NCBI RefSeq assembly: GCF_019457915.1 | Contig: NZ_JAHZSS010000008.1 | Coordinates: 1 to 64,000 of the forward strand | Direction of reading: 5' to 3' | Length of the DNA stretch: 64,000 bases | DNA from: Neiella holothuriorum | Lineage (GTDB): Bacteria; Pseudomonadota; Gammaproteobacteria; Enterobacterales; Neiellaceae | Part shown: positions 21,075-28,063 of the stretch, piece after piece | Numbering within the stretch: the stretch's first letter is position 1 | Layout of the letters: each line of letters starts with the position of its first letter | Translations under genes and position numbers: made by a program | Notes under the pieces: generated by a model | Seen by the model: only the letters and a program-made list of their open reading frames with translations | Told to the model about the DNA's origin: nothing | Database searches by the model: none

Positions 21075-21239
21075 ATGAACAGTAATCGTATTCACATTGC
21101 CATAATGAAAGTAATAGTAGTTATGTCCATAAATTTTTGCATTTCTTCATGGACTGAAGGTGCCCTCCGGATTACTCTTGTTCTTATAGGTTTTCTTATT
21201 ATGTTCTGGGTGTTTTTCCACGAAATGAACAAAAGCTAG
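21075..21239 (+). CDS. Small two-helix membrane protein, candidate immunity protein for Rhs tip A
   Basis: A 54-codon frame (MNSNRIHIAIMKVIVVMS at its start) that begins 11 bases after the Rhs tip A stop codon. Two hydrophobic stretches are visible, at about residues 7-23 and 31-48, separated by a short polar loop (SSWTEGA); the end is charged (HEMNKS). Immunity genes of Rhs systems sit directly after the tip. In the sister cassette a gene occupies exactly this place. Membrane immunity proteins usually go with toxins acting on the membrane or periplasm. The function is inferred only from place and shape, and the ribosome site is weak. Confidence 0.5.
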   Translation: MNSNRIHIAIMKVIVVMSINFCISSWTEGALRITLVLIGFLIMFWVFFHEMNKS

Positions 21240-21311
21240 ACTGGGGCAAAGAGCCAAAGGGCGCAGAATTAATTTATTCTTTTGGTTCTATCTTCTCAAT
21301 AACTCCCCACT

Positions 21312-21340
21312 AAAAGCCCCGCTCGCAGGGGCTTTTTTTT
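21312..21340 (+). terminator. Terminator of Rhs cassette A
   Basis: The stem AAGCCCC / GGGGCTT is followed by eight T. It is the first part of the duplicated 3' flank; the equivalent hairpin in cassette B is at 24364-24395. Confidence 0.9.
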
Positions 21341-21481
21341 GGGGCGTCTGGCAACGTTTCTGCGGAATGCTGGCAGATTTGTTTTGGACTGCTGGAAGGT
21401 TTTATCTGGAACCGTGGCAGCGAGAGGGTGGAATTTACAGCTGTATATTCCAGTGTTTCTTGCCAGTGTTCCGGCTCTTTG
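21312..21481 (+). repeat. Conserved 3' flank of Rhs cassette, copy A
   Basis: About 170 bases, starting at the terminator, that recur at 24364-24535 with roughly 85-90 percent identity by eye. Shared islands include GCGGAATGCTGGCAGATTTG and TATTCCAGTGTTTCTTGCCA. No frame is conserved in it. Together with the Rhs-core repeat it brackets each tip and immunity gene. Confidence 0.85.
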
Positions 21482-21959
21482 CTTCCAGTGGTGTTAAAAC
21501 AACACTTCCACCGTTCCATTGATTTCCTGCCAATGCTTGATGAAACGACTATGGTTCAAGGAACTAAAAATGCAGTGGAGGAATATCTGCCGATTTTATT
21601 GACAGTTTTTTATAGGTCGATGGACACACAACTCGGTGTTTGATTATCGGATTGCTGGTACGCCGCAGAGAGATGATGTACCAGAGTTGGTCAAAATCAA
21701 TACAGAGTAGGCGGTTAGGCTCTTTACCCCAAGGGGTTATTAATAATTGGTGAAATGCGCTTGTTTTTCGGCCGTTCTTTATTCAACTTGTTGATGACCC
21801 ACCTCAACCCATAGTTACAACTTTTACTTGGTGAATATCTTTTTACTGACTTAGCTTCTGATAGTTCTTTACCAACCAACCACAATGCAGCTTGAGAGCT
21901 CCAGTAAAACAATTTGTACAAATCTTCCTTGCAGTCTGTGTTAATTATTCCCAGATCTT
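21482..21959. other. Remnant DNA between Rhs cassette A and the integrase fragment
   Basis: No gene here is convincing on the plus strand. A short stretch ending at 21709 reads DYRIAGTPQRDDVPELVKIN before a stop, which looks like the tail of some lost coding sequence I cannot name. The only long frame is on the minus strand at 21724-21987. The stretch is probably decayed mobile DNA. Confidence 0.5.
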
Positions 21960-21987
21960 CTGCCGTCAAGGCAAGGCTACGCCACAA
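21724..21987 (-). CDS. Doubtful hypothetical protein
   Basis: An 87-codon frame with a Lys- and Asn-rich C-terminal half and no recognised motif. It has no visible ribosome site, and its 5' end overlaps the upstream open part of the integrase fragment on the other strand. It is recorded because it is the longest frame in this stretch, but it may well not be a gene. Confidence 0.2.
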   Translation of the reverse strand: MWRSLALTAEDLGIINTDCKEDLYKLFYWSSQAALWLVGKELSEAKSVKRYSPSKSCNYGLRWVINKLNKERPKNKRISPIINNPLG

Positions 21988-22247
21988 AAAACATGAAAGG
22001 TTTTGGTTTGGTACGATATGTTCGTATGGCTGGGTTTAAACGAGCTGGCGCATGTCATCTGTTTCGTCATTCAACAGCCATAATGATGTTGGATAACGGA
22101 GCCGACTTGCGGCATGTACAAGAAATGCTAGGTCACGCCAGTATCACTAGCACTCAAGTCTATACCTTTGTTTCTCGCTCAAAACTCATCGAGGTATACA
22201 GTCAAACGCATCCTTCGGCGCTTAGCCTCAATCGGTTGGAGTTGTGA
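21960..22247 (+). pseudogene. C-terminal fragment of a tyrosine recombinase (integrase)
   Basis: About 95 codons that match only the end of a phage/integron-type integrase. The catalytic HLFRH box, the LGHAS second histidine box and the TQVYTF tyrosine are all present in the right order and spacing, followed by the usual L-x-EVYSQTHP tail. The N-terminal core-binding half and the first catalytic arginine are missing. It is a broken gene that marks past integration into this locus. Confidence 0.85.
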
Positions 22248-22261
22248 TGTAGACAGTTTTA

Positions 22262-22317
22262 GTACGTATGTTGAACGTACGGAGTTGCTTTGCTAGTATA
22301 ACAAAATTAATACGTAC
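22262..22317 (+). promoter_or_regulatory. Promoter and operator of the GNAT toxin-antitoxin pair
   Basis: The -35 box TTGCTT (22285-22290) and the -10 box TAATAC (22308-22313) are spaced by 17 bases. Just upstream is the inverted repeat GTACGT-N7-ACGTAC (22262-22280), and the same half-site ACGTAC recurs over the -10 box (22312-22317). A ribbon-helix-helix antitoxin binding these sites would block the promoter, the usual self-control of such pairs. Confidence 0.65.
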
Positions 22318-22339
22318 AATACCCGTATAGGAGTTCATC

Positions 22340-22612
22340 ATGACAGCATTAGCATTGAAAAAAGATGCTCGACTTGATTTGAAAACAACACAACAGAACA
22401 AAGAGCTGTTGGCTCAGGCTGCCATCTTGAGAGGTGTCGATATGACGACATTTATCATGGAGCCAGCGCTTAGAGAAGCAAGAGAAGTCGTAGAGCAAAT
22501 GAAGTTGCAACAGTCAGAACAACAGGCTCTATTTGCGGCGTTGTCTAAGCCAAACAAGCCAACAAAAGCATTGCATGGCTTGTTATCTGAAGGGATGTTC
22601 AGTGAGCGATAG
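22340..22612 (+). CDS. DUF1778 ribbon-helix-helix antitoxin (TacA type)
   Basis: A 90-residue protein of the DUF1778 antitoxin family. The N-terminal part (DARLDLKTTQQNKELLAQAA, then GVDMTTFI) is the DNA-binding ribbon-helix-helix. The C-terminal half is a helical toxin-binding tail. A good AGGAG ribosome site precedes the ATG. It overlaps the toxin gene by 11 bases, which couples their translation. The pair sits between two Rhs cassettes beside an integrase remnant, so it probably arrived with mobile DNA and may help keep it in place. Confidence 0.88.
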   Translation: MTALALKKDARLDLKTTQQNKELLAQAAILRGVDMTTFIMEPALREAREVVEQMKLQQSEQQALFAALSKPNKPTKALHGLLSEGMFSER

Positions 22613-23129
22613 TCGATTTGTCTTAGAGCAGTACGATTCAACTAAGACGTACTATCAACAGAAAAAATTTGATTGCGGACATGGAGTCATTAACAAGTTT
22701 GTTCGCTCTTCGTTAAAAAAGCAGGTGAGCCAACAGTTTTCGAAAGCTTATGTCCTTTTGGATTGTGACGACAATGAACGCTTTTGTGCTTTTTACACGC
22801 TGACTTCTTTCAAGTTGCTTGCTTCAGATATGGAGAAGCTATCTGGCGGCAGCTTACCAAAGGACATCCCTTGTGTTCGCTTGGTGATGCTTGGTGTTGA
22901 CAATAGTCTTCAGGGGCAAGGTATAGGACGGAAAATGATGTCTGATGCCCTCCACCGAGTGCATGGAGCATCGAAAGTGATCGGTATATATGGCTTGTAT
23001 TTGGATGCAGACCCCGGAGCCACCGATTTTTATCTCTCGTTAGGTTTTACTCGGCTTGATGACGGAAGCCAGGATGACATCGCCAAGATGTTTTTGAGTA
23101 TAGAAACCATCAACGGGATATTGGGATAG
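22602..23129 (+). CDS. GNAT-family acetyltransferase toxin (TacT type)
   Basis: Toxins of this family acetylate the amino acid on charged tRNAs and stop translation. I place the start at GTG 22602, with GAAGGG seven bases upstream, giving 175 residues, the normal size. The acetyl-CoA loop QGQGIGRKM and the upstream VMLGVD strand are clear. The C-terminal DPGATDFYLSLGF holds the expected catalytic tyrosine. Nothing looks broken, so the toxin is probably active and held by the adjacent DUF1778 protein. The tRNA target cannot be told from sequence. Confidence 0.9.
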   Translation: MSDSRFVLEQYDSTKTYYQQKKFDCGHGVINKFVRSSLKKQVSQQFSKAYVLLDCDDNERFCAFYTLTSFKLLASDMEKLSGGSLPKDIPCVRLVMLGVDNSLQGQGIGRKMMSDALHRVHGASKVIGIYGLYLDADPGATDFYLSLGFTRLDDGSQDDIAKMFLSIETINGILG

Positions 23130-23208
23130 TTTGACCTTTTGAAGCAAGGATGCGACCCACCTAGTTACTCCTTCAAGAAATAGAATGTTGGGAGCCTGTT
23201 TCCGATAA

Positions 23209-23874
23209 TTCTATTACAAAGCACGGATTTACAATCCAAAGCTTGGCCGCTTTATGCAAACCGATCCCGTGGGTTATGAAGATCAAATGAATCTTTATGC
23301 TTATGTGGGGAATGATCCGGTGAATATGGTGGATCCTACAGGAATGTACGGGAGAGGGGATGGTTGGACCGATGAAGATTGGGATACCTTTGATGAAGCA
23401 CAAAAACAGGCTGCAAACGATATGAGTTCAGCGGCTGCTTCATTGCGAGATCAGGCAGCTGGTATGAAAAAAGGCGAGACTAATTCAGATGGTTACTCAG
23501 GTTCAGAATTGGAAGCAATGGCTTCTAGTCTAGATGCTGGAGCAGCGGCTTTGAGAGATGATGGAAGCAATGGCTTTGTTGCCAATGCTGGCACCGCCCA
23601 AGATACAGGAGGGTTCGCAGCTCAAGTAGACAAGGTTGGTGGAAAAATCATGACTGTCAATACTAGCTCAGCGGCTTTTGGAACAAGTCGAACTACATGG
23701 ATGGTAGGTCATGAATCACTCCATAGTGCAGGGTTAGCAGATCAAAAGGATATCTTTGGCTATACCGCTTATCGGTATTCGACAAAATTTGCTGATAGAG
23801 CAGCCTTTAAAGGACTAAAGAAAAGTAAAAGGCATAAGAATCCAGACCATGTAATGCAGCAAGTCTATCCATAA
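23209..23874 (+). pseudogene. Rhs core end plus tip B with metzincin-like protease motif (silent cassette)
   Basis: The frame opens right after an in-frame TAA (23206-23208) and starts at once with the repeated Rhs core ([14 protein letters not shown]). It cannot be translated from its own start except at Met codons within the core. After DPTG comes a tip of about 178 residues. It first has an Ala/Ser-rich helical part, then the motif [11 protein letters not shown] near 23709. This is HExxHxxGxxD, the zinc site pattern of metzincins with Asp as third ligand. The tail is basic. It is a likely peptidase toxin that would be expressed only after recombination onto an rhs gene. Confidence 0.82.
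23212..23342 (+). repeat. Rhs-core direct repeat, copy B
   Basis: The partner of 20524-20654. The left edge of similarity is sharp (TATTACAAAGCACGG) and follows unrelated DNA, marking a recombination or insertion junction. Confidence 0.92.
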
Positions 23875-23878
23875 CTTA

Positions 23879-24325
23879 ATGTCGAGAAAAAGTATGGCAA
23901 AATTTTATTTGTTTCTAGCAATGGTAATGACTGGCTTCTTCGCAAATGCCAATACATGTATTGATGCGGAAGGCTTTGCTAACAAAAACACCGAAAAATA
24001 TGCCAATATTTTTCGAGTTGAAAGACAAGTTCAGGGAGATGCTTCAGCTTATTCATTGTTTCTAAATCGGAAATTACATGACTCCGACTTAGAGGCGGTA
24101 TCGATTCTTATAGGTTCGAGTTTTGAAAGTGGTTTCGACTTTTATACAGAGTTGAAGTCAGTAGAAAGCGAAAATAACGTTAATATGTATTACTTCCTGC
24201 TTTCTAATGAGTTGGCGGAGAAGTCCTCTCTAAATATATCTTATGGTAGGTGTGATTTGGTGCTGACGATTGAGCTATCCGAAATAGTAGAGAACAATCC
24301 AAAGAGCCCAAAGGGGGTAGAGTAA
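23879..24325 (+). CDS. Secreted protein, candidate immunity protein for Rhs tip B
   Basis: A 148-residue protein starting four bases after the tip B stop codon. An alternative start is the ATG at 23894. It has a signal peptide (hydrophobic FYLFLAMVMTGFFANA, cleavage near residue 25), so the mature protein is periplasmic. Two cysteines (after the cleavage site and near residue 127) may form a disulfide. No family is recognised. Its place directly after an Rhs tip is that of an immunity gene. Export suggests the toxin is met in the periplasm, as fits a peptidase attacking envelope proteins. This is inference from context. Confidence 0.65.
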   Translation: MSRKSMAKFYLFLAMVMTGFFANANTCIDAEGFANKNTEKYANIFRVERQVQGDASAYSLFLNRKLHDSDLEAVSILIGSSFESGFDFYTELKSVESENNVNMYYFLLSNELAEKSSLNISYGRCDLVLTIELSEIVENNPKSPKGVE

Positions 24326-24363
24326 ATAGGTTTTTGTTATCTACCTCCCCAGTGATTTCTCAA

Positions 24364-24395
24364 CAAAAGCCCCACTCACTGGGCCTTTGTTTTTT
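24364..24395 (+). terminator. Terminator of Rhs cassette B
   Basis: An imperfect hairpin (AAAAGCCC / GGGCCTTT) followed by a T run. It is the counterpart of the stronger hairpin at 21312-21340. Confidence 0.75.
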
Positions 24396-24535
24396 GGCCG
24401 CTTGGCAACTTTTCAGCGGAATGCTGGCAGATTTGTTTTGGACAGGTGGAAGGTTTTGTCTGGAGTCGTGGCAGCGTGTGAGTGGAATTTACAAGTGTAT
24501 ATTCCAGTGTTTCTTGCCAGTGTTCCGGTTCTTTG
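24364..24535 (+). repeat. Conserved 3' flank of Rhs cassette, copy B
   Basis: The partner of 21312-21481. Similarity fades after TTCTTTG at about 24535. Confidence 0.85.
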
Positions 24536-24761
24536 TGATTGCCATTGCTAATTGATTTTAAATGGGAATGCTTAAATTTTGCTTTTCCATTAAGTGCTTA
24601 GCAAGTCAGCGATGAAGAGAAATTTTATGCTGATTATCAAATTTTTGGTGCTTGCGGCTCGGATATGAAGGCGTTGTTCGGTAGCCTACGCAGTAATTAT
24701 GTAAGCGCTTACCTTGGCGTTGAAATTATTACTAAGTACCTTGTCGACAAAGGAATGTTGT
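24536..24761 (+). promoter_or_regulatory. Upstream region of the large lipoprotein gene with LacI-type palindrome
   Basis: The stretch holds no gene. At 24701-24712 it has the perfect 12-base palindrome GTAAGCGCTTAC, whose central CG and flanks resemble operators of LacI-family regulators. It lies 50 bases before the ATG at 24762. A possible -35 (TTGTTC, 24674-24679) and an AT-rich -10 lie just upstream, so the palindrome could overlap the transcription start and act as a repressor site. Confidence 0.5.
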
Positions 24762-27086
24762 ATGACTGTTAGAGCAAATTCTCGCTATCTTATTTTGGGT
24801 TGTTTAGCCGCGATGGCCGTTAGTTGTGGTGGTGGTGGCGGCAGCGGCGGTACCTCGACTGTTCAGCCCGTAGGCAATGCTGCGCCTGCAATTGCTGGTC
24901 GCCCGGCCTCTTCTGTCAATGAAGGGCTAATGTATGAATTCACTCCCACCGCGTCAGATAGCGATGGCGACACGCTAACATTTAGCGTTGATAATTTACC
25001 TAGTTGGGCCAATTTTGACGAGTCAACAGGCTCCATCTCGGGAACGGCCGACTACGCCAGCGCAGGGGTTTACGCCGATATCGTCATCTCAGTTTCTGAT
25101 GGTGAAGAATCTCAATCGCTGCCAGCATTTTCGGTTACTGTTGTCGACGCTGTAGGCTTGACCCTGTCAGGGCAAATTTATGGGCTTGAATTACCTCAAG
25201 CTTTGGTCACGCTTGAAGTCGCCGATGAAATTTTTACCGCAACAGCCGACAGTGACGGCAATTTTCAGCTTGAGGCCAATCTGCGAGCCGATATTGACGG
25301 TGATATTGCGCTGCTTAGAGCTACGGGAGTAGGTGATCGCGACCATATTGAGCTGGTCAGTCAGCTTTATTATGTATTGAATTATGTGGCTGATAGCCAG
25401 CAACACACATCGTTAGATAAGCAACAAGAGCCGCGCTTATATATTTCTGACCTGAGTTCCGCTCGGTATATTTTGGCGAATAGCGCTACGTCAAAGGATA
25501 ACCCGTCTACCAGTGCGCAATGGCAAGTAGCAGAGTTAGCCGCGAATGAAAGCCAATTAGTGAAGCTTGCATCGGCTATTCAATGGCTTGCCGATTATGC
25601 TGATGATGAGATTGAATTAGGCGGTACAACACTTACCAGCTTTTGGGGTGATAATCCGTTAGAGGTACTCAATGATTGGTTTGATACGCATGAACTGACG
25701 ACTGAGTTCTATGACGTGCAAAGCTACAATTGGTCACTGTTGAATAGCGACAGCCCGCTCACTTCCACACTCAATGAGGCGATGATTACTGGCACTAAAG
25801 TACTGCATCTGCCTGCACAGCCAGGATTCATGCCCAGCGAAATTGAGCAAGTATTGGTCTTCCATGATGATGGCACTGGTGTTAGTTATTGGCACAATGA
25901 GGTTGAGTCAACATCGGCTGATGCCGCATTCGCTTGGAGCCTTTCTAATGGCGAATTGCAGCTGACATACGCCACTGGGCAAAGTTATGCGCTGAGTGCG
26001 TTTTTTGTGGGCGCACAGAGTTTGGCAAGTTACGGATTCGGTGATGATGTGGTGCAGTGGGCTGATGGCATTCAGCAAGCAAGTGACCCAGTCGAAGCGA
26101 TTGAACTTCGACTCACCGTTGAATCACAAACACTCACGTTATTAATGGATTATGATGATCTACAACAATGGCATGTTGCTAATTCATTGCGCTACGAATT
26201 TCCTCAAGATTGGAATAATGGCGATCTAAATAACTTTACTGAGTCCGCATTAAACCCTACGGCTACCGGCTCAAGCTCTACTATGGTGATGCAAGGGGTA
26301 CCGCAAGATTCGTCACCGTCCGTTGATTTCGACACTCAAGTCGGATCGTACTTGTCGCTACCACGGTTTGGCACAGCATCACAGAGTTACAGTAATCAAG
26401 CTGGCCAAGATTTACTGTTGTTGCAAGCAGATAGCGTTGCGCAAAGCCAAGTTGATGGGACTTTGTTTAGCTGGCAACAGATTGATAATGGCGTTGAGCT
26501 GAGTGTTGCTAACTATCGATATCAAGTGGTGCCTTATCAACAAAGTGGTGAGCTATATAGTGCATTGGTTTGGGTTTTCTCGAATAACCAACTGATGCAA
26601 GTATTTGGCGCCGGCACAACACTAACCGCAGAGCTGCCAACTGTTGAAGCCAGCGCTCTTACGGCAGCAGAGTTCCCGCAATTATGGGCGACGAGCTATA
26701 AATGGCAAGCACCAACAGGATTCAATCCTGATGATGCGTCAGGTGATTACGGCCGTTGGATTCCTGCTGACACTGTCTACCAATTATCCTCTAGTGGTGT
26801 GGCACAACAATACAACTTGCTCGGTTTGCTCATGGAAAACTGCGAATCAGTCATATCTGACCCTTATTGTGTTGCTGAGGCTTGGCAAGATAGCTGGCAG
26901 ATTGACAATGCCTCTGGCGAGTTGGTGATTGAAGGCTCGCTGACGCAGCGTTCGCTGCCCGTTGCTATTGATGCTCGTGGTCAGCCGGTGTTGATATCTG
27001 AACTTTACTTTAATGTTGGAGGCTCGACTCCATTGCAACCTGCGAGCTTGCAAATTCTCTATCAAACCGATGTTTCCAAGCTGTAA
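24762..27086 (+). CDS. Large lipoprotein with putative cadherin/Ig-like domain
   Basis: I start this at ATG 24762, which has AGGAA six bases upstream, giving 774 residues. A longer frame from 24714 exists but would bury the signal. The N terminus is a lipoprotein signal ending in the lipobox AVSC, followed by a flexible GGGGGSGG run. Residues of about 40-130 form a 'putative Ig' cadherin-like domain (FTPTASDSDGDTLTFSV, GSISGTADYASAG). A carboxypeptidase-regulatory-like beta region follows (LTLSGQIYG, DSDGNFQLEA). The remaining 550 or so residues are acidic, aromatic-rich repeats of beta type that I cannot assign. It is probably anchored at the outer membrane; the partner or ligand is unknown. 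Confidence 0.8.
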   Translation: MTVRANSRYLILGCLAAMAVSCGGGGGSGGTSTVQPVGNAAPAIAGRPASSVNEGLMYEFTPTASDSDGDTLTFSVDNLPSWANFDESTGSISGTADYASAGVYADIVISVSDGEESQSLPAFSVTVVDAVGLTLSGQIYGLELPQALVTLEVADEIFTATADSDGNFQLEANLRADIDGDIALLRATGVGDRDHIELVSQLYYVLNYVADSQQHTSLDKQQEPRLYISDLSSARYILANSATSKDNPSTSAQWQVAELAANESQLVKLASAIQWLADYADDEIELGGTTLTSFWGDNPLEVLNDWFDTHELTTEFYDVQSYNWSLLNSDSPLTSTLNEAMITGTKVLHLPAQPGFMPSEIEQVLVFHDDGTGVSYWHNEVESTSADAAFAWSLSNGELQLTYATGQSYALSAFFVGAQSLASYGFGDDVVQWADGIQQASDPVEAIELRLTVESQTLTLLMDYDDLQQWHVANSLRYEFPQDWNNGDLNNFTESALNPTATGSSSTMVMQGVPQDSSPSVDFDTQVGSYLSLPRFGTASQSYSNQAGQDLLLLQADSVAQSQVDGTLFSWQQIDNGVELSVANYRYQVVPYQQSGELYSALVWVFSNNQLMQVFGAGTTLTAELPTVEASALTAAEFPQLWATSYKWQAPTGFNPDDASGDYGRWIPADTVYQLSSSGVAQQYNLLGLLMENCESVISDPYCVAEAWQDSWQIDNASGELVIEGSLTQRSLPVAIDARGQPVLISELYFNVGGSTPLQPASLQILYQTDVSKL

Positions 27087-27157
27087 CTCTGGATTGTCTA
27101 TTGGCAGTAAGGCAGGTCGCAATGCTCGCGTGTCGGGACTGATAGACTAACAACCTC

Positions 27158-27190
27158 CGAAAGCCCCACTTGAGTGGGGCTTTGTTTTTA
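27158..27190 (+). terminator. Terminator of the large lipoprotein gene
   Basis: The stem AAAGCCCCACT-TG-AGTGGGGCTTT is followed by a T-rich tail. It overlaps the longest possible reading frame of the next gene, which argues for a later start of that gene. Confidence 0.9.
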
Positions 27191-27316
27191 GCCTGTAAAC
27201 ATTTCATAACAGATGTCGTTACAGGCTGGCGGCGAGCCAACGCGCCATTTCTTAGGCAATTCATCATTCCGGCTCTACAATGCCGCCGGTGTTTTTCAAG
27301 TAAGCGATTTTTTGTT

Positions 27317-27979
27317 ATGAAGCAGATGGCCCTGAGTTGGTATGCACAGGTTGAAGGCTGTTTTCTGGTGTCTTTAGGTGTGTGCTTCCTTGCAGCTAGC
27401 GGTTTGCTGGTTGGTGGTACTGCGGGTTTGGCATTTATTGCCAACAAAGCATTACCAATCACCTTTGGCTTTTGGTTTTTTACCATTAACCTGCCGTTTT
27501 TCTATTTAGCCATTCGACAAATGGGCAAGGCATTCGCTTTGCGCAGCCTACTGTGTATTGTTGCTGTGTCGCTGATGTCTGATGTGCTCAACTATTACGT
27601 CCATTTTGATAATCTCCCTCCGTTACTGGGGGCTGTGATTGCCGGAGGCCTTATTGGTATTGGCCTGATATTGTTGTTTCGCTATCGCTCATCACTTGGC
27701 GGCGTCAACATTCTTGGTTTGTTCCTCGAAGAGCGTTTTGGCATTCACTCCGGCAAGGTGTTGTTAGGCTCTGACTTGATCGTTGCTGCTTTGGCTTTGG
27801 CCTTATATGACTGGGACAAAGTGGCTTACTCACTGCTCGGCTTTGTTGTATTGAGCTCTGTCTTAGGGCGTTACCACAAGAAAGCTCCGATTCAGCAACA
27901 AGCAAAAGCGGTGAGCAAAGAGTGTCAAACTGCTCAGCCAGAAACGCCATTCACTAAACCGCAAGAAGAGGCGCTGTAA
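27317..27979 (+). CDS. YitT-family integral membrane protein
   Basis: A 220-residue protein starting at ATG 27317; the longer frame from 27170 begins inside a terminator and is rejected. It has five or so membrane segments with the YitT/DUF161 features GGTAGLAFI near the first helix pair, FWFFTINLPFF, and the RYRSSLGGVNIL loop. The C terminus is a polar tail rich in Gln and Lys. Family members are inner-membrane proteins of largely unknown transport role. It has no obvious operon partner; chrA follows 84 bases later on the same strand. Confidence 0.85.
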   Translation: MKQMALSWYAQVEGCFLVSLGVCFLAASGLLVGGTAGLAFIANKALPITFGFWFFTINLPFFYLAIRQMGKAFALRSLLCIVAVSLMSDVLNYYVHFDNLPPLLGAVIAGGLIGIGLILLFRYRSSLGGVNILGLFLEERFGIHSGKVLLGSDLIVAALALALYDWDKVAYSLLGFVVLSSVLGRYHKKAPIQQQAKAVSKECQTAQPETPFTKPQEEAL

Positions 27980-28063
27980 CGCCATCAAACGCGGCAGGAG
28001 AATAGCTTGCCGCTGTCATATTTGAACGCCATACTCCTTTCTATTCTTTGAAGAGAAAGTGTT

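Noticed and set aside
22533-22601. Longer GNAT toxin starting inside the antitoxin gene
   Set aside because: GTG 22602 has a good ribosome site and gives the normal toxin length; the extra codons are a frame shadow of the antitoxin.
24334-24555. A 73-codon frame across the cassette B flank
   Set aside because: It runs through the terminator and the repeat flank; the frame is not kept in the flank A copy.
27170-27316. N-terminal extension of the YitT-family protein
   Set aside because: The extension begins inside a terminator and encodes no membrane or signal features; ATG 27317 fits the family start.
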